NCBI RefSeq assembly: GCF_038595005.1
Contig: NZ_CP151997.1
Span: forward strand, 1,178,001 to 1,242,000
DNA from: Chryseomicrobium sp. FSL W7-1435
GTDB taxonomy: Bacteria > Bacillota > Bacilli > Bacillales_A > Planococcaceae
DNA length: 64,000 nt
Reading direction: 5' to 3'
In this document: positions 56,552 through 64,000 of the stretch, in pieces
How the letters are laid out: every line of letters starts with the position of its first letter
Numbering within the stretch: position 1 is the first letter of the stretch
Notes under the pieces: model-generated
What the model was told of the DNA's origin: nothing
Seen by the model: the letters and a program-made list of their open reading frames with translations, nothing else
The model's database searches: none
Made by a program: the position numbers and the translations under genes

Positions 56552-58324
56552 ATGTCACAAGCAGTAAAAGGTGGAGCATTTCTAACAGAGGATTTAACAG
56601 CAGATCGCGTATTCACACCTGAGGACTTTTCAGATGAGCAAAAGATGATCGCTAAAACTACAGAGGACTATGTAAAGAGTTCAGTATTACCTGTAGTGGA
56701 AAACTTGGAACACCATGAATTTGAGCATTCTGTACGTTTACTAAAAGAAGCAGGCGAATTAGGTCTATTAGCTGCAGATATTCCAGAAGAATATGAGGGC
56801 CTAGGGCTTGATAAAGTATCTTCTGCCTTGATTGCAGAAAAAATGTCAGTTGCGGGTGGTTTTTCAATCACACACGGAGCTCACGTTGGTATCGGTTCCC
56901 TTCCAATCGTACTTTTCGGTAACGACGCTCAGAAGAAACAATACCTTCCTTTCTCAGCAACTGCAGAAAAAATCTTTGCTTATGCACTGACAGAGCCAGG
57001 CTCAGGTTCAGATGCATTAGGAGCTAAAGCTTCTGCAAAATTAAATGCTGCGGGTACGCACTATATTTTAAATGGAGAAAAGCAATGGATTACAAATGCA
57101 GGCTTTGCTGATGTGTTTGTTGTGTATGCAAAAATTGATGGGGAGCAGTTCACAGCGTTCATCGTCGAAAAAGACTTCCCAGGTGTTTCTGTTGGAGCTG
57201 AAGAGAAGAAGATGGGTATCAAGTCGTCTTCAACTCGTACGTTAATTCTGGAAGATGCAGAAGTGCCAGTGGAAAACTTGTTAGGTGAAGTTGGTCGCGG
57301 TCACGTCATCGCTTTCAATATCTTGAACATAGGTCGTTACAAATTAGGGGTTGGTACAGTCGGAGGAGCTAAACGTGCTCTTGAACTGACAATTGCTTAC
57401 ACAAACCAACGTCAACAATTCAAAACACCTTTATCTTCGTTCAACTTAACAAAACAAAAATTAGCGACTATGGCATCTAAGCTTTATGCTACAGAGAGCT
57501 TGATTTACCGCACGGTAGGTTATTTCGAAGAGCGCATGAACGAACTATCGGAAGAAGCGCAAAAAGATGGCAAACAGATCGCTGCTGCGATTGCTGAGTA
57601 TGCGATTGAATGCTCGATCAACAAAGTTGTCGGTTCAGAAGTCCTTGATTATATCGCGGATGAGGCTGTTCAATTACACGGTGGTTATGGTTTCATGCAA
57701 GAGTATGAAGTAGAGCGCATCTACCGTGACTCACGCATCAACCGTATCTTTGAAGGAACAAATGAAATCAACCGCATGATCGTTCCAGGTACATTCTTGA
57801 AGAAAGCTATGAAAGGCGAACTTCCACTTCTTCAACAGGCTATGAAGCTTCAAGAAGAACTGTTAATGATGATGCCGGAAGAAGTTGGCGACGAGCCACT
57901 TGCTAAAGAAAAAGTATTAGTGAAAAACGCTAAGAAGATTGCATTACTAGCAGCTGGTCTTGCAGCACAACGTTATGGTGCGAAATTAGACGCCGAACAA
58001 GAAGTGCTTGTGAACATTGCTAATATTGCTAACAACTTGTTCGCTATGGAGTCAGCTGTTCTTCGTACTGAAAAAGCAGTAAACAAAGTTGGCGCAGAAA
58101 AAGCGGCTCAAAAAATTCTTTACACAGAAATCTTCTGTCAAGAAGCGTTTGAAGAAGTTGAAAAGTATGCAAAAGATACTTTACTAGCGGCTGTTGAAGG
58201 TGACAATCAACGCATGATGTTGTCAGCATTACGTAAGTTAACTCGCAACACGCCTTACAACTTAGTAACGAAGAAACGTGAAGCTTCTGTCAAACTAATT
58301 GACGCTGAAAAATACGTAGTTTAA
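56552..58324 (+). CDS. fadE: Acyl-CoA dehydrogenase FadE
   Basis: A 590-residue long-form acyl-CoA dehydrogenase, introducing the first double bond in fatty acyl-CoA. FAD-binding ALTEPGSGSDALGAKASA and KQWITNAGFADVFVV, the catalytic Glu segment LHGGYGFMQEYEVERIYRDSRI and NRIFEGTNEINRM are visible. The C-terminal ~150 residues form the extra helical domain of this subfamily. The second ATG (56552) is preferred, 8 nt after AAGGAGG. A terminator follows. Confidence 0.94.
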   Translation: MSQAVKGGAFLTEDLTADRVFTPEDFSDEQKMIAKTTEDYVKSSVLPVVENLEHHEFEHSVRLLKEAGELGLLAADIPEEYEGLGLDKVSSALIAEKMSVAGGFSITHGAHVGIGSLPIVLFGNDAQKKQYLPFSATAEKIFAYALTEPGSGSDALGAKASAKLNAAGTHYILNGEKQWITNAGFADVFVVYAKIDGEQFTAFIVEKDFPGVSVGAEEKKMGIKSSSTRTLILEDAEVPVENLLGEVGRGHVIAFNILNIGRYKLGVGTVGGAKRALELTIAYTNQRQQFKTPLSSFNLTKQKLATMASKLYATESLIYRTVGYFEERMNELSEEAQKDGKQIAAAIAEYAIECSINKVVGSEVLDYIADEAVQLHGGYGFMQEYEVERIYRDSRINRIFEGTNEINRMIVPGTFLKKAMKGELPLLQQAMKLQEELLMMMPEEVGDEPLAKEKVLVKNAKKIALLAAGLAAQRYGAKLDAEQEVLVNIANIANNLFAMESAVLRTEKAVNKVGAEKAAQKILYTEIFCQEAFEEVEKYAKDTLLAAVEGDNQRMMLSALRKLTRNTPYNLVTKKREASVKLIDAEKYVV

Positions 58325-58334
58325 TACACTATTT

Positions 58335-58361
58335 TCCCTGTACTTTGTGCAGGGATTTTTC
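58335..58361 (+). terminator. Terminator of the fad operon
   Basis: TCCCTGTAC (58335-58343) / GTGCAGGGA (58347-58355), one G-T pair, loop TTT, then five Ts. Confidence 0.88.
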
Positions 58362-58417
58362 TAATTGCCCAAAGGTCGGTATACTACTAGTAGATCGACT
58401 GTAGAGGAGGAACTTGT

Positions 58418-58777
58418 ATGGCAATTGAAATGTACGGCTATCCCATTTGTAATACATGCAAAAAAGCAGAGAAATTCTTGAAAGATAACGGTGTAGAATT
58501 TACATACCATCACATCGTGGAAAATCCACCAAGCCGAGAATTGTTAAAGGCGATGGCAGAAGAAAATGGATTTGAACTAAAACGATTATTCAATGTGACC
58601 GGTCAAAAATACCGGGAGATGGGTCTAAAAAATCGACTAGCAAGAATGACAGACGATGAAAAATTAGACCTTTTAGTATCAGACGGCATGCTGATCAAAC
58701 GCCCATTCACAACGGATGGCACAAAAGCGACAATAGGCTTCCGTGAAGAGGAATTTGAGAACGTCTGGACAAAATAA
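58418..58777 (+). CDS. yusI: ArsC/Spx-family protein YusI
   Basis: A 119-residue ArsC-like thioredoxin-fold protein with a CNTC motif (Cys11, Cys14) and the family [21 protein letters not shown]-terminal block, giving the YusI/YffB-type subgroup. It is not a proven arsenate reductase. GAGGAGG RBS; position between fadE and gcvH as in B. subtilis. Confidence 0.88.
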   Translation: MAIEMYGYPICNTCKKAEKFLKDNGVEFTYHHIVENPPSRELLKAMAEENGFELKRLFNVTGQKYREMGLKNRLARMTDDEKLDLLVSDGMLIKRPFTTDGTKATIGFREEEFENVWTK

Positions 58778-58847
58778 CAGCTTGTCGAAATGCTTGAATT
58801 GTGTCACTATTAAAGAGAAAATTGCAGATGTCGAGAGGAGATTAATG

Positions 58848-59225
58848 ATGAGTATTCCTAAAGAACTTCGTTATTCTAAAGACCATGAGTGGGTAAAGCA
58901 TGAAGAGGGCACAGCAACAATCGGTATTACAGATTTCGCGCAATCTGAGCTTGGAGACATCGTATTCGTTGAACTTCCAGCTGTAGGTGACGAAATCAAA
59001 GCAGGAGACGCTTTTGGTAGTGTAGAGTCCGTTAAAACGGTATCTGAGTTATACGCACCAATCAGCGGTAAAGTTGTCGCAGTTAACGACTCTCTAGAAG
59101 ATAGCCCAGAGTTCGTCAACGAATCTCCTTACGAAAATGCATGGATGGTGAAAGTAGAGCCAACAGATTCTGCTGAATCAGACGCATTATTGACAGCTGA
59201 ACAATACGAAGAATTAATCAACTAA
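58848..59225 (+). CDS. gcvH: Glycine cleavage system H protein
   Basis: A 125-residue lipoyl carrier: lipoylated Lys63 in [12 protein letters not shown] and the family N terminus [10 protein letters not shown]. It shuttles the methylamine group in glycine cleavage and, in Bacillus, serves as the relay for lipoate assembly, which explains its location away from gcvT/gcvP. ATG 58848 is preferred 7 nt after GAGAGGAG; the adjacent ATG (58845) is also possible. Confidence 0.95.
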   Translation: MSIPKELRYSKDHEWVKHEEGTATIGITDFAQSELGDIVFVELPAVGDEIKAGDAFGSVESVKTVSELYAPISGKVVAVNDSLEDSPEFVNESPYENAWMVKVEPTDSAESDALLTAEQYEELIN

Positions 59226-59229
59226 TCGA

Positions 59230-59256
59230 GTCCGCCACCTTGGCGGGCTTTTTTTT
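59230..59256 (+). terminator. Terminator after gcvH
   Basis: GTCCGCC (59230-59236) / GGCGGGC (59242-59248), loop ACCTT, then eight Ts. Confidence 0.9.
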
Positions 59257-59267
59257 ATGTCTGGCAT

Positions 59268-59512
59268 TGGAATTTGAAAACCCTCTAGCCAGAACGCGAT
59301 CTTAAAGTTAAGTTTACTAAATCGATTTAAGTAGGATTTGAAAACCCTCCACCCAGAACGCCATTTCCTAGGTGAGTTTCTGCGAGCCTCCCCACGTCAG
59401 CCGAAAGGAGAGCGCTTTCGGCTGCGTTGCCGGGTCTCGGTAAAACTCAGTTGGCCTGGGAAATGGCATCCTGGCTTCCGGGTTTTCAAATTGATTGAGT
59501 ATGTGGCTCTAA
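59268..59512. repeat. Composite intergenic repeat, block A (copy 2)
   Basis: Collinear with 16518-16765. Outer stem GATTTGAAAACCC (59335-59347) / GGGTTTTCAAATT (59480-59492): an A-T pair stands where copy 1 has T-A, so pairing is kept. Inner CCATTTCC/GGAAATGG and AGCCGAAAG/CTTTCGGCT arms are kept. Confidence 0.8.
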
Positions 59513-59539
59513 GTTTGTGATGAGGGGGGAAACAAGTTC

Positions 59540-59815
59540 AGTGCCCGAGTAATTAGATTCAATGCCCGCGGAAATCCGTTTAGTGCCCGAGTAATCCTCT
59601 CAGTGCCCGAGTAATCCTCTCAGTGCCCGAGGAAATCAGTTCAATGCCCGAGTAATTCTATTCAATGCCCGCGGAAACTAGTTAAGTGCCCTCGTAAAAC
59701 CGTGATGAGCGATAAAAGCTGTATGATGAAGGATTAAACCGTTCTGATGAGTGAAAATTTCTTTTGATGATTGATTATTCCCATGATGAGCGATAAAAGT
59801 TATTTGATGAACACT
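59540..59815. repeat. Block B (copy 2): TGCCCGAGTAAT and GATGAGCGATAAA arrays
   Basis: About eight units of 19-22 bp built on (A/C)AGTGCCCGAGTAAT / CAATGCCCGCGGAAA (59540-59700), two of them identical (AGTGCCCGAGTAATCCTCTC), then GATGAGCGATAAA-type units (59702-59815). Unit boundaries vary and nothing like unique spacers is seen. Confidence 0.7.
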
Positions 59816-59841
59816 CACTAAGTCCAAAACACTTAAAATGC

Positions 59842-59919
59842 TCAAGATCTTACTAGTAAGGGCTTTAAGTAATAAGATGGTCAAGATCTTACTAGTAAAG
59901 TTTTTTAAGTAATAAGGCT
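59842..59919. repeat. Two-unit 39-bp tandem repeat
   Basis: TCAAGATCTTACTAGTAA starts at 59842 and 59881, each followed by a TTTAAGTAATAAG-ending tail. CTTACTAGTAAG inside is palindromic. It lies between blocks B and C, where copy 1 has element M instead. Confidence 0.75.
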
Positions 59920-59942
59920 TTGTCTGTAAAGTAGAAATGAAT

Positions 59943-60216
59943 AGCAATCTCGCTGACCTAAACTATGTTTGACCTGTTGCTCAATAGAGCCTCGCGTTAG
60001 CGCAGCGATTAGCTCGCTTGTTATAGTGAGCAAAATTTGAACTGTTCTCAATAAGTAGAGGCAGAGCCGACTCAAAGACGTTGCAAGTTACCACTTCCAA
60101 CAAAAAAGAACTTCAACTATCCTTATGCAACTGGAGATGCTTGTGGAAGCTCGAACTAAGAAGATTCGCGCTGAGGCCCACTCTAAAAGAGTGTGCCTCA
60201 GTCCTTTTCGTTCTTT
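59943..60216. repeat. Composite intergenic repeat, block C (copy 2)
   Basis: Collinear with 17070-17345. The 3' hairpin is CTGAGGCCCACTC (60171-60183) / GAGTGTGCCTCAG (60189-60201), 12 of 13 pairs, against a different 12-bp stem in copy 1: compensatory substitution in a conserved hairpin. Confidence 0.75.
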
Positions 60217-60350
60217 ATTTGAACTTGAAAACAAGCATCGGAAGATGAATTTGGATTAGAAGAAGATTCTGTTTAAACTCTTTTCGTTCTTAATTAGATC
60301 TTAATATCAAACTATGTAAGATGCACCTTGATCAGAAGAAGCTAGCAGTC
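60199..60350. repeat. Block D (copy 2): two degenerate ~76-bp units
   Basis: CAGTCCTTTTCGTTCTT...AGATGAATTTGGATTAGAAGAAG, then CTCTTTTCGTTCTTAATT...AAGATGCACCTTGATCAGAAGAAG; both align to the units at 17324-17705. Confidence 0.7.
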
Positions 60351-60443
60351 CCGTTGATTCCGCTTCTTACACGATTTTAGGCATTTCTCTTGAAAACATC
60401 CGACCGGTCTGCTACTTTTAGCAAAGTAAAGGTGGAGACCCAA

Positions 60444-60737
60444 ATGAACGAAATCACATACACAGACTGGAAACAGTCCGGCGAATCGCTTCTCTATATC
60501 TACACTCCCATGTGTGGCACCTGCCAAGTGGCCTCTAAAATGTTAACGGTCTGTGAACAACTCATAGACAAAGAGGTTCCGCAACTCAACGCAAACTATG
60601 AACCACAATTGATGAATGAGCTGCAAGTAGAGAGCGTGCCTTGCCTGATCATAAAAAAGACAGAGACAGAAGTGGAAAAAATATACGCTTTTCAATCTGT
60701 GCCTTATCTCCTAGAGAAACTAAAAACGGCCCTGTAA
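60444..60737 (+). CDS. yusE: Thioredoxin-like protein YusE
   Basis: A 97-residue thioredoxin-like protein with CGTC (about residues 24-27, YTPMCGTCQ) and the cis-Pro-type ESVPCLIIKK. It matches YusE in the B. subtilis yusE-gcvH region. The ATG at 60444 follows AAAGGTGGAG by 6 nt; an in-frame ATG at 60390 adds 18 unrelated residues. Function unknown. Confidence 0.82.
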   Translation: MNEITYTDWKQSGESLLYIYTPMCGTCQVASKMLTVCEQLIDKEVPQLNANYEPQLMNELQVESVPCLIIKKTETEVEKIYAFQSVPYLLEKLKTAL

Positions 60738-60768
60738 AAAATAATAAAAAATTTGTAGATAAAAATGG

Positions 60769-60797
60769 TTGACGGTCGAAAATGGCTATGATACTAT
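60769..60797 (+). promoter_or_regulatory. Promoter of the metNPQ operon
   Basis: TTGACG (60769-60774), 17-bp spacer ending TGA, TACTAT (60792-60797): a -35 with an extended -10, about 40 nt before the riboswitch. Confidence 0.7.
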
Positions 60798-60836
60798 TCG
60801 ATTACTGACAACAATACTAATTGAATATGCGTCGCT

Positions 60837-61000
60837 CTTATATAGAGAGGTGGAGGGAAGTGCCCTATGAAGCCCGGCAACCGTCACGAAAGTGAAATGG
60901 TGCCAAGTCACGCAAAGCTAGCGCTTTGAGAGATGAGAGAATGGATATCCGTTGATAAAACGAAGACCCTTTCTGTCTGTGCGCAGAAAGGGTCTTTTTG
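60837..61000 (+). promoter_or_regulatory. SAM-I (S-box) riboswitch with terminator
   Basis: Conserved S-box core: CTTATATAGAGAGGTGGAGG, CCCTATGAAGCCCGGCAACC, GGTGCCAA, and GAGAGATGAGAG. It ends in a strong terminator AAGACCCTTTCTG (60963-60975) / CAGAAAGGGTCTT (60984-60996) plus Ts. High SAM should stop transcription before metN. Confidence 0.96.
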
Positions 61001-61048
61001 TATACAAAAGGATCCGCAGAAATTTCAAAGAAAGGAGGCGGCGCGCAT

Positions 61049-62074
61049 ATGATTCAATTACAAGATGTCTTTAAGCAATACACAACTGGCAATGGCAACG
61101 TTATCGCTGTTGATCATGTATCACTTTCCGTCAAACAAGGAGAGATATATGGGATTATCGGCTACAGTGGTGCAGGTAAAAGCTCATTAATTCGATTATT
61201 AAATGGTTTAGAAAGACCAACAGCTGGTCAGATTCAAGTGAACGGCAGAGAGGTCTCTAAGCTCTCTTCTAAGGAAATGCGACAGTTCAGACAAAAAGTG
61301 AGTATGATTTTCCAACACTTCAACCTTTTATGGTCACGGACAGTGGAAGAAAACATTTCCTTCCCGCTAGAAATCGCGGGAGTATCAAAAGAACAACGAG
61401 CTGAGCGAGTAAAAGAATTGATTGCGCTAGTTGGCTTAGAAGGTCGTGAAAAAGCGTATCCTTCTCAACTATCGGGTGGTCAAAAACAACGTGTGGGAAT
61501 TGCAAGAGCGCTTGCCAATCGTCCAGAAGTATTATTGTGCGATGAAGCAACATCGGCACTAGACCCTGAAACAACTGATCAAATTTTAGACTTACTAGTC
61601 ACCATCAACAAACAGCTAGGATTGACAATTGTACTGATCACACATGAAATGCATGTTATTCAGAAAATCTGTCACCGCGTGGCTGTAATGGAAAATGGGG
61701 TTGTGGTAGAAGAAGGCCAAGTAATTGACGTCTTCAAAAACCCACAACAAGCGATCACCAAGCGTTTCGTCTCGCAAATTTCAGACGGTGCTTACTACTC
61801 AGATACAGTCGATCACTTCTTGGAGATGTATCCGAATGGTAAGCTAGTGAAACTGACATTTATAGGGGACCAAACGGATCAACCTCTTATTGCCCGACTC
61901 ATTAAACAGTTTGGTTTGGAAGTGACCATTGTTCAAGGAAATATTACACAAACTCAAAACGGTGCGTTAGGAACGCTCCTCTTGCATATCGATGGCGACG
62001 CACTTGCTATCGACGAAGCATTGGGCTACTTACATGCACAAAAAGTACAATCGGAGGTCATTCAACATGATTGA
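61049..62074 (+). CDS. metN: Methionine ABC importer ATP-binding protein MetN
   Basis: A 341-residue ATPase: Walker A GYSGAGKSS (about 38-46), Q-loop, signature LSGGQKQRVGIARAL, Walker B LLCDEATSALDP, H-loop LITHEMHVI, and a C-terminal NIL domain (about 265-341) that senses methionine. The ATG at 61049 lies after AAGGAGG; the longer frame begins inside the riboswitch terminator. It overlaps metP by 8 nt. Confidence 0.95.
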   Translation: MIQLQDVFKQYTTGNGNVIAVDHVSLSVKQGEIYGIIGYSGAGKSSLIRLLNGLERPTAGQIQVNGREVSKLSSKEMRQFRQKVSMIFQHFNLLWSRTVEENISFPLEIAGVSKEQRAERVKELIALVGLEGREKAYPSQLSGGQKQRVGIARALANRPEVLLCDEATSALDPETTDQILDLLVTINKQLGLTIVLITHEMHVIQKICHRVAVMENGVVVEEGQVIDVFKNPQQAITKRFVSQISDGAYYSDTVDHFLEMYPNGKLVKLTFIGDQTDQPLIARLIKQFGLEVTIVQGNITQTQNGALGTLLLHIDGDALAIDEALGYLHAQKVQSEVIQHD

Positions 62075-62735
62075 AAATCTTTTTCCGAATGTCGACTGGC
62101 CGAAAATGTGGGAAGCCACTTATGAAACGTTGTACATGACAGCAATCTCTACAGCACTAACATTTGTTTTCGGCCTTGCCATCGGCTTGCTGTTATTTTT
62201 AACAAGCCCGCATCAAGCTTGGTCAAATAAATTGGCAAACTGGTTAACAGGTGCTCTCGTCAATATTTTTAGATCCATCCCGTTCATCATCTTAATTATT
62301 CTATTGATTCCATTTACAAAATTACTACTCGGCAGCATTCGAGGCCCGAACGCCGCGTTTCCAGCATTGATTATTGGTGCTGCACCATTTTACGCACGTA
62401 TGGTCCTCATTGCCTTGAAGGAAATTGATAGAGGTGTGCTGGAAGCAGCTAAATCTATGGGAGCTACTACTTGGACGATTATTCGCAAAGTCTTACTTCC
62501 GGAATCTATGCCAGCCATTGTATCTGGTATTACCGTTACATCGATTGCACTTGTCGGCTATACAGCCATGGCAGGAGTTATCGGAGCAGGTGGACTTGGA
62601 ACGCTCGCATTTTTAGATGGTTTCCAACGAAATCAAACAGATGTGATGATTGTTGCAACAATCATCATCTTGATCATTGTATTTATCATCCAGTGGATCG
62701 GTGACTGGTTAACTAACCGATTAGACAAACGATAA
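62067..62735 (+). CDS. metP: Methionine ABC importer permease MetP (MetI)
   Basis: A 222-residue membrane permease with five predicted helices and the BPD-transport EAA-like loop EAAKSMGATTWTIIRKVLLPESMP. It forms the translocation pore with MetN. TCGGAGG RBS within metN; the ATG at 62067 overlaps the metN end. Confidence 0.94.
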   Translation: MIENLFPNVDWPKMWEATYETLYMTAISTALTFVFGLAIGLLLFLTSPHQAWSNKLANWLTGALVNIFRSIPFIILIILLIPFTKLLLGSIRGPNAAFPALIIGAAPFYARMVLIALKEIDRGVLEAAKSMGATTWTIIRKVLLPESMPAIVSGITVTSIALVGYTAMAGVIGAGGLGTLAFLDGFQRNQTDVMIVATIIILIIVFIIQWIGDWLTNRLDKR

Positions 62736-62752
62736 CAGAGGAGAGAAAAGAC

Positions 62753-63580
62753 ATGAAAAAATTAGCAGCAGGATTAGTAGTAGGAGCAAGTATTTTAACA
62801 TTAGCAGCATGTGGTTCTGAAGGAGGTTCTTCATCTGAAGGGGAGAACACGACACTAACAGTTGGTGCTTCAAACGTACCTCACGCTGAAATTTTAGAGC
62901 AAGTACAACCAATCTTAGAAGAGCAAGGTATTGAGCTTGTTATTGAAGCTTACCAAGATTACGTTCTTCCAAACCAAGACTTAGACAATGGTGACTTGGA
63001 TGCAAACTACTTCCAACACATTCCTTACCTAGAGTCACAAATTGCAGATAATGGATATGATTTCGTAAATGCAGGTGGAATTCACATCGAGCCTATCGGT
63101 CTTTACTCTAAGAAATTCGGTTCAATTGATGAATTGCCTGAAGGTGCAGTTATTTTAATGAGCAACTCGGTAGCTGACCACGGACGCGTACTTTCTATGT
63201 TAGAAGGTGCTGGGCTGATCACTCTTGACCCAGAAGTTGAGAAAACAACTGCTACAATTGAAGATGTAATCGAAAATCCAAAAAATATCGAATTCGATCC
63301 TAACTATGAAGCAGCACTTTTAGTTCAAATGTATGAGCAAGAAGAAGGCGACGCAGTTTTAATCAACTCAAACTATGCTCTTGATGCAGGAATTAACCCA
63401 TTAGAAGATTCAATCGCAATTGAAGACTCAAACTCTCCATATGTAAATGTTATCGCTGTAAATGCTGGAGATGAAGAGAATGAAGCAATTGTTGCTTTAG
63501 TAGAAGCGCTGAAATCTGATGAGATTCAAGAGTTCATTTTAGATGAGTGGGGCGGTTCTGTAGTTCCTGTTACAGAATAA
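62753..63580 (+). CDS. metQ: Methionine-binding lipoprotein MetQ
   Basis: A 275-residue substrate-binding lipoprotein (NlpA family): signal peptide with lipobox LAAC (Cys20), Ser/Glu-rich linker, then TVGASNVPHAEILEQVQPIL, the core DYVLPNQDLDNGDLDANYFQHIPYL and HIEPIGLYSKKF. It is the last gene of the importer operon. GAGGAGAG RBS. Confidence 0.95.
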   Translation: MKKLAAGLVVGASILTLAACGSEGGSSSEGENTTLTVGASNVPHAEILEQVQPILEEQGIELVIEAYQDYVLPNQDLDNGDLDANYFQHIPYLESQIADNGYDFVNAGGIHIEPIGLYSKKFGSIDELPEGAVILMSNSVADHGRVLSMLEGAGLITLDPEVEKTTATIEDVIENPKNIEFDPNYEAALLVQMYEQEEGDAVLINSNYALDAGINPLEDSIAIEDSNSPYVNVIAVNAGDEENEAIVALVEALKSDEIQEFILDEWGGSVVPVTE

Positions 63581-63677
63581 CTAGTTGATGAGACTATTGG
63601 GCTAAATTTCCTTTTTTCAGTTTCATTCGTTAAGTGGTGGGTATACACTAAGTAACGTAAGATACTAACTGAAGGGA

Positions 63678-63872
63678 ATGATTACTATCAAACCAGAAGG
63701 ACAGCCTTACACGGAAAAAATGAATTTGGCTTTTCGTGACGTACATGGTTTCGGTTATGATGAAATGAGACAAAGCGAGGATTTACGTATGAAGGTAGAA
63801 CAACGCCGTCAACGTGATCACGAACAAAGCATGCACATCGCAGCCCGAATTGATGCTCAAGCCCACAGATAA
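63678..63872 (+). CDS. Small hypothetical protein (64 aa), start uncertain
   Basis: A charged 64-residue ORF (MITIKPEGQPYTEKMNLAF...) with no recognised family. GAAGGGA touches the ATG at 63678, leaving almost no spacing, so the real start may be the ATT at 63681 or the ATG at 63720. A strong terminator follows 14 nt after the stop, which favours a real gene. Confidence 0.55.
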   Translation: MITIKPEGQPYTEKMNLAFRDVHGFGYDEMRQSEDLRMKVEQRRQRDHEQSMHIAARIDAQAHR

Positions 63873-63885
63873 TCATATAAATGTC

Positions 63886-63924
63886 TAAAAAGCCTGTAGA
63901 ACCTTGGTTCTATGGGCTTTTTTT
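63886..63924 (+). terminator. Terminator after the 64-aa ORF
   Basis: AAAAGCC-AGAACC / GGTTCT-GGGCTTTT with a 2-nt loop and trailing Ts. The last ~75 bp of the window hold nothing I recognise. Confidence 0.88.
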
Positions 63925-64000
63925 ATCGGATGATGATAGTTATTCTCAATTAGAGCTCATGTAGTGAAAATGTACAAATGCAGGATTTTCAAGGATTGAA

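Noticed and set aside
59540-59700. CRISPR array
   Set aside because: Units are ~20 bp, degenerate and directly adjoining; no constant repeat with unique spacers of uniform length and no cas genes.

Overview
The window is a chromosomal segment of a low-GC Gram-positive bacterium of the Bacillales. Gene order matches several Bacillus subtilis blocks (yvoD-ppaX-yvoF-his; yvcD-trxB-yvcI-rapZ-yvcK-whiA-crh; cggR-gapA-pgk-tpiA-gpmI-eno-secG-yvaK-rnr-smpB-ssrA; fadN-fadA-fadE-yusI-gcvH-yusE-metNPQ). Protein sequences and abundant intergenic repeats suggest the Planococcaceae (Planococcus/Sporosarcina-like); that placement is inference.

Layout. 1-2.1 kb: end of the hprK/lgt-type operon (yvoD, ppaX, yvoF). 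2.2-7.2 kb: histidine operon hisZ-G-D-B-A-IE, which lacks hisH and hisF. 7.4-13.7 kb: yvcD, trxB, Nudix hydrolase, rapZ, yvcK, whiA, crh, then tRNA-Arg(CCG) on the minus strand and clpP behind a CtsR-type operator. 14.8-16.5 kb: lemA and a TPM-domain gene behind an ECF (sigma-W-type) promoter, and a small glutaredoxin-like gene. 16.5-17.7 kb: a large composite intergenic repeat. 17.8-25.1 kb: the CggR-controlled glycolytic operon and secG. 25.4-29.4 kb: carboxylesterase, RNase R, SmpB and tmRNA, the trans-translation set.

29.4-41.1 kb is an AT-rich accessory island at the 3' end of ssrA. A 96-bp copy of the ssrA 3' end (32855-32950) and a second copy of the sequence following it suggest two related elements integrated in tandem. 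The first carries an OLD-family ATPase/Toprim nuclease. The second carries a decayed tyrosine integrase and a three-gene operon: SF2 helicase, DrmA-like helicase, DrmB-like DUF1998 protein. This looks like a reduced or variant DISARM-type defence system without methyltransferase or DrmC, and is the best candidate for a poorly described system here.

41.1-49.2 kb is mosaic: an SDR dehydrogenase, a P1-family (DmpA-like) peptidase, a broken SRPBCC gene, two copies of a small lysine-rich ORF, a minimal mercury-resistance unit (merR-merA), an ISL3-family transposase, and a PQQ-type sugar dehydrogenase lipoprotein. 49.3-52.8 kb holds an FAD oxidoreductase, a 5'-3' exonuclease, a C39-like cysteine peptidase, a STAS protein and a thioredoxin. 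52.9-59.2 kb is the fatty-acid beta-oxidation operon (fadN-fadA-fadE) with a FadR-type operator, then yusI and gcvH. 59.3-60.4 kb is a second copy of the 16.5-17.7 kb composite repeat. 60.4-63.6 kb holds yusE and the methionine ABC importer metN-metP-metQ under a SAM riboswitch.

The most informative non-coding signals are the two collinear composite repeats, whose stems show compensatory base changes, and three copies of a ~125-bp miniature element with GTGCCTGTCCC ends.
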